This document shows positions 58,727 through 64,000 of a stretch of 64,000 nucleotides of DNA, one piece after another. The DNA lies in NCBI GenBank assembly GCA_039586815.1, contig JBDHJR010000006.1, positions 45,750-109,749 of the forward strand. The letters are read 5' to 3'. The notes under the pieces are model-generated. The model searched no databases. It was given only the letters and a program-made list of their open reading frames with translations, and was not told the origin of the DNA. The DNA comes from WVYX01 sp039586815 (lineage in GTDB: Bacteria; Gemmatimonadota; Gemmatimonadetes; Gemmatimonadales; GWC2-71-9). A program made the translations under genes and the position numbers. Numbering within the stretch: position 1 is the first letter of the stretch; each line of letters begins with the position of its first letter.

Positions 58727-59104
58727 ATGCGTATAGCTGCGTTACTGCTCCTTGGGATGTGTGCCCCTGCGTGCGTGAACTTCAACGTCGACCCGGAGCT
58801 CACGCAATACGACCTGACCGTCGCAAACACAGTTCAGGGCACACCACCTGACACCACCAGCTGGATGGTGTCGGTGCTTCGCATCCGTTTCGGCGACACG
58901 ACGGTGACCGGTAATCAGCACAACATTCCCCCAAATGGCACCACGTTCTTCAGATTCCAGCTGCATCAGTGGAGCGAACACGACAGAGCGTTCGTCGTGC
59001 TCGACGTGGACGCCCCCTGCGCTGTCGTCGGGGATAGTGCACGGGCGACTGAACTCTCCGTGCGTACCGCGACACGGGTCGAGTTCACGGTGTCGTGCCC
59101 GTGA
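58727..59104 (+). CDS. small secreted protein, unknown
   Basis: 125 residues. Signal peptide with possible lipidated Cys (MRIAALLLLGMCAPAC). Mature part is beta-rich (YDLTVANTVQG, SVLRIRFGDTTVTG, TTFFRFQLHQWS, TRVEFTVSCP) with a pair of Cys that may bridge. Resembles an Ig-like or carboxypeptidase-regulatory-like fold. ATG at 58727, 15 bases after the M20 gene. Family unknown. Confidence 0.6.
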   Translation: MRIAALLLLGMCAPACVNFNVDPELTQYDLTVANTVQGTPPDTTSWMVSVLRIRFGDTTVTGNQHNIPPNGTTFFRFQLHQWSEHDRAFVVLDVDAPCAVVGDSARATELSVRTATRVEFTVSCP

Positions 59105-59257
59105 ACGGCACCGTTCCGAGTAGCCAAAACGACCGATAACACACCGTCCGAGTCTCCGGTTCCCACCATTTCCCCCCCTGAAAACGGGGGAACTTCTGCC
59201 AACCGCTTGCCCTTCCGCTATGCAAAGACACGCACGTGTACCATGAGGAGGGCAACG

Positions 59258-59761
59258 ATGAAGCAGATCCTGAAAGACTCCGCCGCGCTGCCGACCCGCT
59301 TGATCCTGGGCTTCGGCTTCGCGTTCCACGGCTACGGCAAGCTGTTCTCCGCCGACGGACACGAGGGTTTCGTCGCAATGTTGGGGGGCATCGGCGTCCC
59401 GGCACCGGAGGTCACGGCCTGGGTCGTAGGAGCCATTGAGTTCTTTGGCGGTATCGCGCTGATTCTCGGGGCATTCGTCAGCGTCGTGGCCGTACTGCAG
59501 ATCGGAGTGATGGTCGTAGCGCTGTTCACCGTGCACCTGGGCGCGGGTTTCAACTTCATGAACATCACCGGCATGGGCGCAGCGGGACCGCAGTTCGGCA
59601 TCCCGGGCTTCGAGATCAACCTGCTGTACATTGCCGGGCTGAGCGCCCTGTTGCTGGGGGGTGCCGGTGCAATGTCGGTGGATCGTGTGCTGGCCACCAA
59701 TGCCGCCCGGCGCGCCACGGCCCCACCGATTCACGAGAGCGCCGCCGCCGTCACGAGCTGA
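59258..59761 (+). CDS. DoxX-family membrane protein
   Basis: 167 residues, four membrane helices. DoxX pattern: LPTRLILGFGFAFHGYGKLF, WVVGAIEFFGGIALILGAFVSV, VMVVALFTVHLG. Such proteins are quinone- or redox-associated membrane proteins. ATG 59258 is preferred over an in-frame ATG at 59243 because GGAGG lies eight bases before it. A strong terminator follows. Confidence 0.83.
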   Translation: MKQILKDSAALPTRLILGFGFAFHGYGKLFSADGHEGFVAMLGGIGVPAPEVTAWVVGAIEFFGGIALILGAFVSVVAVLQIGVMVVALFTVHLGAGFNFMNITGMGAAGPQFGIPGFEINLLYIAGLSALLLGGAGAMSVDRVLATNAARRATAPPIHESAAAVTS

Positions 59762-59792
59762 CGCCGGGAGGCATGTGACGCAGCAAGCGATG

Positions 59793-59820
59793 CGCCGCGG
59801 GTGATTTCTCACCCGCGGCG
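59793..59820 (+). terminator. Rho-independent terminator after doxX
   Basis: A 12-bp perfect stem (CGCCGCGGGTGA at 59793-59804, TCACCCGCGGCG at 59809-59820) with a TTTC tetraloop, followed by TTTCCTT. 31 bases after the DoxX stop. Clearest terminator in the window. Confidence 0.85.
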
Positions 59821-59832
59821 TTTCCTTACTAT

Positions 59833-59862
59833 TTGCCACCGAAAAGTTCATGTTTGTATCGC
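59833..59862 (+). promoter_or_regulatory. possible promoter for the aldolase gene
   Basis: TTGCCA (59833-59838), 18-bp spacer, TATCGC (59857-59862), about 50 bases before the GTG at 59915 and just after the doxX terminator. The -35 box matches 5 of 6; the -10 box only 3 of 6. Confidence 0.3.
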
Positions 59863-59914
59863 ACGCGGTAGTGGCCGCGCGCTATCTTAGGAAGTTCCCA
59901 GGGAGGGGGTCGCT

Positions 59915-60625
59915 GTGTCGAAGCTCAGGTCGTGGCTTGGCGGGACTCGCAGGCTCGTGCTGGATGTCGGGCGCCATGGGCTGCTGCTCGGGCCGGTGCG
60001 GCGCGCCTTCGTCGAGCCCGCTGCGGGCGTGAGCAACGAGGTCCGGGGCCTACTCCTGAGCTACTACGGCGAACGGCTCTCCCATGCCGGCCTCATTGCC
60101 GGCTCCAGCGGCAACCTGTCGGCACGACTCAACGATCACAAAACGGTCTACATCACGCCGCACGCCTCCAACAAGGCGTTCCTGCGGCGCTCGGACCTCA
60201 CACGCGTCGCCCTCGACGACGACGAGGTCGACCGAGAGCGCGTGAGCATCGAGTACCCCATGCACCGAGCCTGCTACCTGGCAGACGACAGCGTGGGTGC
60301 GGTGATTCACACTCACGCCCCGGCACTGACGGCTGTCGGCATCCTCGGCTTGGACTGCGCCGAAGTGCTTCCCGAAATCAAGCACTCCTTTGGGACCATC
60401 CGGTGCATTCCCTACGCCCCGTCGGGATCGGAGGAGCTAGCCAACGCGGTCGGTGACGCCGTGCGCGAAGGTGCCAAGCTCGTGATCCTCGAGCGGCACG
60501 GCGCCGTGTCGGTGGGTGCGGATCTGCCGGAAGCGTGCGACCGGATGGAGCTAGGAGAGTTGTCGGCGAAGACGGTGTTGTTGGCGGGGGGCGACAGGGG
60601 ACCGCGGTTGGCCGATCAGCTCTAG
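59915..60625 (+). CDS. class II aldolase/adducin-family protein
   Basis: 236 residues. An N-terminal extension of about 40 residues precedes the class II aldolase core: SHAGLIAGSSGNLSARL, ITPHASNK, EYPMHRACYL, VIHTHAPALTAVGI (zinc His pair), ILERHGAVSVG (third His). Members cleave fuculose-1-P or similar or make methylthioribulose-P. Zn ligands present, so probably active. GTG start at 59915 follows GGGAGGGGG. Overlaps nothing; next gene 20 bases later. Confidence 0.87.
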   Translation: MSKLRSWLGGTRRLVLDVGRHGLLLGPVRRAFVEPAAGVSNEVRGLLLSYYGERLSHAGLIAGSSGNLSARLNDHKTVYITPHASNKAFLRRSDLTRVALDDDEVDRERVSIEYPMHRACYLADDSVGAVIHTHAPALTAVGILGLDCAEVLPEIKHSFGTIRCIPYAPSGSEELANAVGDAVREGAKLVILERHGAVSVGADLPEACDRMELGELSAKTVLLAGGDRGPRLADQL

Positions 60626-60645
60626 CACCCCGTAAGGAGAACACG

Positions 60646-60936
60646 GTGAAGAAGTTCCTCTTCCTGAGCTTCGGATTTCAACAGCCAACCCCAGAGATCA
60701 TGGGTGCCTGGGAACAGTGGTTCGAGTCCATCTCCGACAGAATCGTCGATCAGGGCGGTCTTTGGGGTGGCGGGCGCGAGATTTCCGAGAACGGCACCAA
60801 CGAGTTGCCCTTGGGAATGGACTCCATCACTGGTTTCATCATCTTCAACGCCGAGAGCCTCGATGACGCGGAGAAGATCGCCCAAGACTGCCCCATCATC
60901 TCGAGTAACCGCGTCTACGAAATAATCACGAAGTAG
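60646..60936 (+). CDS. YCII-related domain protein
   Basis: 96 residues from GTG 60646, with AAGGAGA seven bases upstream; the in-frame region upstream overlaps the aldolase gene. YCII/DGPF fold pattern: FLFLSFGFQQPTPEIMGAWEQWF, then GGGREISENG and DSITGFIIFNAESLDDAEKIA. Such single-domain dimeric alpha/beta proteins may act as small enzymes or ECF-sigma-linked factors. No sigma factor is adjacent in this window. Confidence 0.8.
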   Translation: MKKFLFLSFGFQQPTPEIMGAWEQWFESISDRIVDQGGLWGGGREISENGTNELPLGMDSITGFIIFNAESLDDAEKIAQDCPIISSNRVYEIITK

Positions 60937-61028
60937 GACCGCACCCGTCCACCGGGCGTCTTGCAGCAGGACGCTCAGTACTTCATTGTTGAAGTTGTTC
61001 CTGCCCTAGGACCCACCACATAGTCGAG

Positions 61029-61108
61029 AGAGCCTCTAACGCGTTGTTAGCCAATGTGTTGAGGCTCTGTTGAGCCCGGGCACGCGGATTGATTGGGCGC
61101 CCGGGTTC
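61029..61108 (+). promoter_or_regulatory. structured leader upstream of the SARP-type regulator
   Basis: Two consecutive inverted repeats precede the ATG at 61135. First AGAGCCTC (61029-61036) with GAGGCTCT (61061-61068), enclosing a smaller CTAAC/GTTAG pair (61036-61040, 61046-61050). Second GAGCCCGGGC (61072-61081) with GCCCGGGTTC (61099-61108), one G-T wobble. They could be an operator or an RNA leader. Confidence 0.4.
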
Positions 61109-61134
61109 TCGGGATCCAGCAGTAGGGCAGCCGT

Positions 61135-64000
61135 ATGACACCACCGTGGCACCTCAGGATCTTCGGCATTCCGGAACTCCAGGATGCTGACGGCAGTCCG
61201 CTTCTCTTCCGCACCAAGAAGCAGCTAGCGCTGCTGGTGTATCTCGCGCTCGAGGCGCAGCAGCGCCCCGTATCGCGGGAACTCCTGATTGAGCTCCTTT
61301 GGGACGATGTGATACCGGAGCGGGGACGCCATTCCCTGTCCCAGGGATTGAGCGTCATTCGGCAGCACCTCGGCAGGGACGCCGCAACACGAGGGCCGGG
61401 CGTGGTGCGTCTCACGTGTCAGCTGCCAACTGATCTCGATCGCATTGCCGCCGAGGGATTACTTCCAGCAGAGTTCGCCCAGCCGCTGAGGGAACTCGAC
61501 GACACCGGAAGTCACGCCTTCGCCCACTGGCTCGACGCAACGCGTGCGAGTTGCCTCAAGTCCGCCAGGCGGTTGCTTTCCGAGCAACTGGAATCCGCTC
61601 GCTCCAGCGGGAACCTCCGCCGTGTCCACGAGCGGGCCGCAGAGCTGTACCGGGTAGATCCGTATTCTGACGCCGCAGTACACGCCCTCGCCGAGCAATC
61701 TCTTTTGGACAATGACTCCGTTGGTGCGATCAGACTGCTTCGCACACATCTCGACCGGACGGCCGAGGAGCTGCGGTGCAACCCGCATCCGGATGTCGAA
61801 CGACTGTTGAGGAGAATCGAGAAGGGAATCGTGAAGGTTGAGAAGCAGAAGGCCGCATCACTTCACAACGACTTCCCACAGCAGGCGGATACCTTCGTTG
61901 GGCGCGAACAAGAACTGAGCCACCTCGAAGCAGTCTGGGAGGATGTACGCAATGGTTCGCTCAAGACATGCCTCATTGCGGGGCCAGCGGGCATCGGGAA
62001 GAGTACGCTTATTCGACAGTTCGCAACATCCGTGGCTTCGCGCGCGTGGCCGGTGTGGCAGGTGAGCTGCCAGGAGATCGGGGTGAACATTCCGTTTGCT
62101 GCCGTCTCGGAACTCGTTCACGTCCTGCTTCGGGAGCCATCTGTTAGCGGCACCGACCCACAGTGGCTCGCCGAAGTAAGCAGGGTCACCCCGAGCCTCA
62201 GGACCGCATACCCAGGCGTTCCGGAACCTCCTCCTGCTGCCCCTGAGTCGGTTCGGATTCGCGTTGCCGAAGCTCTTGCCCAGATGCTGGACGCAGCCGC
62301 TGACAGTGGCCCCTTCTTGCTCATCTTCGACGATTTGCAGCAGATGGATCCGGCGAGCCGTGATGTCATGCGGGTCCTCATGCGGAGGATCGAAATGCGC
62401 CCAGTGCTGTTGCTCACCGCGCAGCGCACGACCGATGAATACGACCGCTTACACACACATGTGGAGGCAGACGAACTGCACTCGGAGATCGAGATATCGG
62501 TGCGGCCACTCGCCACATCGGTGGCTCTCCGCATTGTCGACACCCTTTGCGGCGACCTGTCAGTCAACGATCCAGAGCTGCGGACTACTATCGCGGAGTT
62601 TGCGCTCGGCAATCCCTATCTCATCGAGATGCTGGCCTCCGACTGGCAGCGGCACGGCCGGCACTCTCTCGTGGCCGCGTATGCACGCGGCGAGTACAAT
62701 GCCGCGCGCTGGATACCTCCGCAGACGATGCGAAGCGCATTCAAGCGCCAATACCAGGCCTTGACCGGCGATGCTGAGCGACTGCTCGAGCTCCTAGCCG
62801 TTGCCAGACGCAGTATGCAGCAATTCGAGTTTACCGCACTAATGGGCGGGCCTCTGCAGGCTACAGACGAGGCAGTGCTTGAGCTCATCGGTCGCGGCAT
62901 CTTACGCGTAGACGGGAGCAGCCTCGGATTCAAGAATGAGCTACACCGTGCATTCGTGTACTATGCGATGTCGGACGAGCGCAGGACCTACCATCATGTA
63001 CGCCTGGCGCGACTACTCTGCCATGAACATGATGCGGCCGACTTCCAACGCGATCTCGAAGCGTCATCTCACTTCCTCAGTGCTGGCATGATCGCGGAGG
63101 CGACAACTACGGTCGATCGCGGCGCGGAGGCCGCCATCGCGCAAGGAGCCGCAAACGAGGTAGAACACACGCTGACGAGCATTCTCAGTTCTGGCACGGC
63201 TCCGCAGCCTGACCGCCTGAAGGTGCTGCTGGCAACATCATTGGTGGCCCAGGGCAAGTACCGCTCGGCCTACGAGACTCTGCAGCAGATTAGCGTTGCT
63301 GACTTGGAGCAGGAGCGCGACCGAGTGGCGGTGCACGCTCTGCGTGCGAAATCACTGCAGCTCGGCGCTCTTACTAACGCCCGTTCGGCGCTGGCGGCCG
63401 CGCGGGTCGCGAGCGCCGCGGCTTTGGCCCACGGAACCGAAGTTGATCAAGTGGGCGCATATCAGACGATGGCGGAGGGGGCCTACGAATCAGGAGATCT
63501 CGAGCTGCTTGCCGACGTGAAGGTAAGAGTGGCGAAGCTGGCTACTGTCAGCGAAGACGGCCGGGTGAGGAAGCTTGCGGGGATGACAGCAGGTTACTGC
63601 ATGCTGGTTTCCGGGGAGTGGAGAGAAGCCATAAGGCTCTTCGGAAGCTCCCTGCGCACGGCGGATCCGAAGTCAGAGGACCCTGAGCATGTGCGCGTCA
63701 TAAACGGCCTCGGGATGGCCCTGGCTGCACTGGGAAGGCACCGGGCCGCAATTGCTGCCTACAGGTGCGCGGTCGAGTTGAGCACCCGGAACAGGAACAC
63801 TCAGATCGCTCTCACTGCTCTGTCGAACCTCGGTGTCTTGTACGACGATTTGGGGATGTTCGGATCGGCAGCGCACACTTACCGAGACGCATTGAAGCTT
63901 GCTGACTCTGCTGCAGCACCTCGTCGTGTGGTAGATCTCTACCGGAACGCCGCGGGGCTTGCCATTTCCTTGGGCAACCTTTCGGAGGCTGGTCAGTTCA
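61135..64000 (+). CDS. SARP/BTAD-type transcriptional regulator with AAA ATPase and TPR region (3' end outside window)
   Basis: 955 residues visible and still open at the end. Residues about 1-95: winged-helix OmpR/SARP-type domain (LRIFGIPELQDADGSPL, TKKQLALLVYLALEAQQRPVSRELLIELLWDD split). About 100-235: BTAD domain (AELYRVDPYSDAAVHALAEQ, GAIRLLRTHLDRTAEEL). About 262-520: AAA_16-like ATPase with Walker A GPAGIGKST (282-290) and Walker B LLIFDDLQQMD (394-404). From about 620: helical TPR-like repeats (AYETLQQI, NLGVLYDDLGMFGSAAHTYRDAL). This matches AfsR/MalT-STAND-type regulators. Its base composition is visibly less G+C-rich than the rest. Confidence 0.85.
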   Translation, partial: MTPPWHLRIFGIPELQDADGSPLLFRTKKQLALLVYLALEAQQRPVSRELLIELLWDDVIPERGRHSLSQGLSVIRQHLGRDAATRGPGVVRLTCQLPTDLDRIAAEGLLPAEFAQPLRELDDTGSHAFAHWLDATRASCLKSARRLLSEQLESARSSGNLRRVHERAAELYRVDPYSDAAVHALAEQSLLDNDSVGAIRLLRTHLDRTAEELRCNPHPDVERLLRRIEKGIVKVEKQKAASLHNDFPQQADTFVGREQELSHLEAVWEDVRNGSLKTCLIAGPAGIGKSTLIRQFATSVASRAWPVWQVSCQEIGVNIPFAAVSELVHVLLREPSVSGTDPQWLAEVSRVTPSLRTAYPGVPEPPPAAPESVRIRVAEALAQMLDAAADSGPFLLIFDDLQQMDPASRDVMRVLMRRIEMRPVLLLTAQRTTDEYDRLHTHVEADELHSEIEISVRPLATSVALRIVDTLCGDLSVNDPELRTTIAEFALGNPYLIEMLASDWQRHGRHSLVAAYARGEYNAARWIPPQTMRSAFKRQYQALTGDAERLLELLAVARRSMQQFEFTALMGGPLQATDEAVLELIGRGILRVDGSSLGFKNELHRAFVYYAMSDERRTYHHVRLARLLCHEHDAADFQRDLEASSHFLSAGMIAEATTTVDRGAEAAIAQGAANEVEHTLTSILSSGTAPQPDRLKVLLATSLVAQGKYRSAYETLQQISVADLEQERDRVAVHALRAKSLQLGALTNARSALAAARVASAAALAHGTEVDQVGAYQTMAEGAYESGDLELLADVKVRVAKLATVSEDGRVRKLAGMTAGYCMLVSGEWREAIRLFGSSLRTADPKSEDPEHVRVINGLGMALAALGRHRAAIAAYRCAVELSTRNRNTQIALTALSNLGVLYDDLGMFGSAAHTYRDALKLADSAAAPRRVVDLYRNAAGLAISLGNLSEAGQF

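Noticed and set aside
59170..59192. TTCCCCC/GGGGGAA hairpin before doxX
   Set aside because: Seven base pairs only and no T-run after it, so not called a terminator.

Overview
The window is a dense, high-G+C bacterial chromosome segment with almost no non-coding DNA and many 1-8 bp start/stop overlaps. The gene content (PEGA-domain Ser/Thr kinases with N-terminal zinc ribbons, DUF885 and M81 peptidases, a cory-CC-star/ArsA pair, secreted Ig-like lipoproteins, a SARP-type regulator) resembles the phylum Gemmatimonadota. That assignment is inference from gene repertoire; no rRNA or other marker is present. I saw no tRNA, rRNA, CRISPR array, insertion sequence or prophage.

Layout. 0.1-1.5 kb (-): SH3-repeat secreted protein plus a small protein, ending at a terminator and fired from a divergent promoter pair. 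1.6-6.3 kb (+): outer-membrane barrel, tungstate/molybdate-type ABC permease and ATPase, a divergent pterin synthase, mobA and moeA, i.e. oxyanion uptake and molybdenum (tungsten) cofactor assembly; then a Tat-exported esterase. 7.1-22.0 kb (-): fifteen collinear genes mixing SDR, enoyl-CoA hydratase, NAD-isocitrate dehydrogenase, acyl-CoA dehydrogenase, ETF and ETF-quinone oxidoreductase (an acyl-CoA oxidation route feeding the quinone pool) with DNA ligase LigA and polymerase PolX. 22.2-24.9 kb: CstA transporter and a divergent CDF transporter. 25.0-34.0 kb (-): ArsA-like ATPase/cory-CC-star/DUF885, then exported amidase, M81 lipoprotein and hydrolase, then a sugar nucleotidyltransferase, cupin and a polyferredoxin.

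34.3-43.4 kb (+) is the most distinctive part: a large Ig/fibronectin-like lipoprotein is translationally coupled to a zinc-ribbon/kinase/TM/PEGA protein, followed by a secreted partner and a small barrel; then a second, paralogous kinase-partner pair and a radical SAM protein. 43.4-46.0 kb: small coiled-coil membrane protein, then TPM-domain protein, a nucleotidyltransferase-like protein and LemA. 46.1-49.2 kb: small secreted proteins, one with a frameshift, and an exported SagB-type nitroreductase. 49.3-53.2 kb (-): a dehydrogenase and the Fo-plus-delta half of the ATP synthase operon (atpZ-I-B-E-F-H), ending at a terminator before any F1 catalytic subunit gene; atpI is split by a frameshift. 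53.3-60.9 kb: MoxR ATPase, APC permease, TfoX-like, DinB, VOC, M20 peptidase, DoxX, class II aldolase and YCII-type genes. 61.1-64.0 kb (+): a large SARP/AAA/TPR regulator that runs off the window and lies behind a structured leader; its base composition is visibly less G+C-rich than the rest.

No gap between genes exceeds about 300 bases. Two single-site frameshifts (near 48.95 and 52.86 kb) may be real or may be assembly errors.
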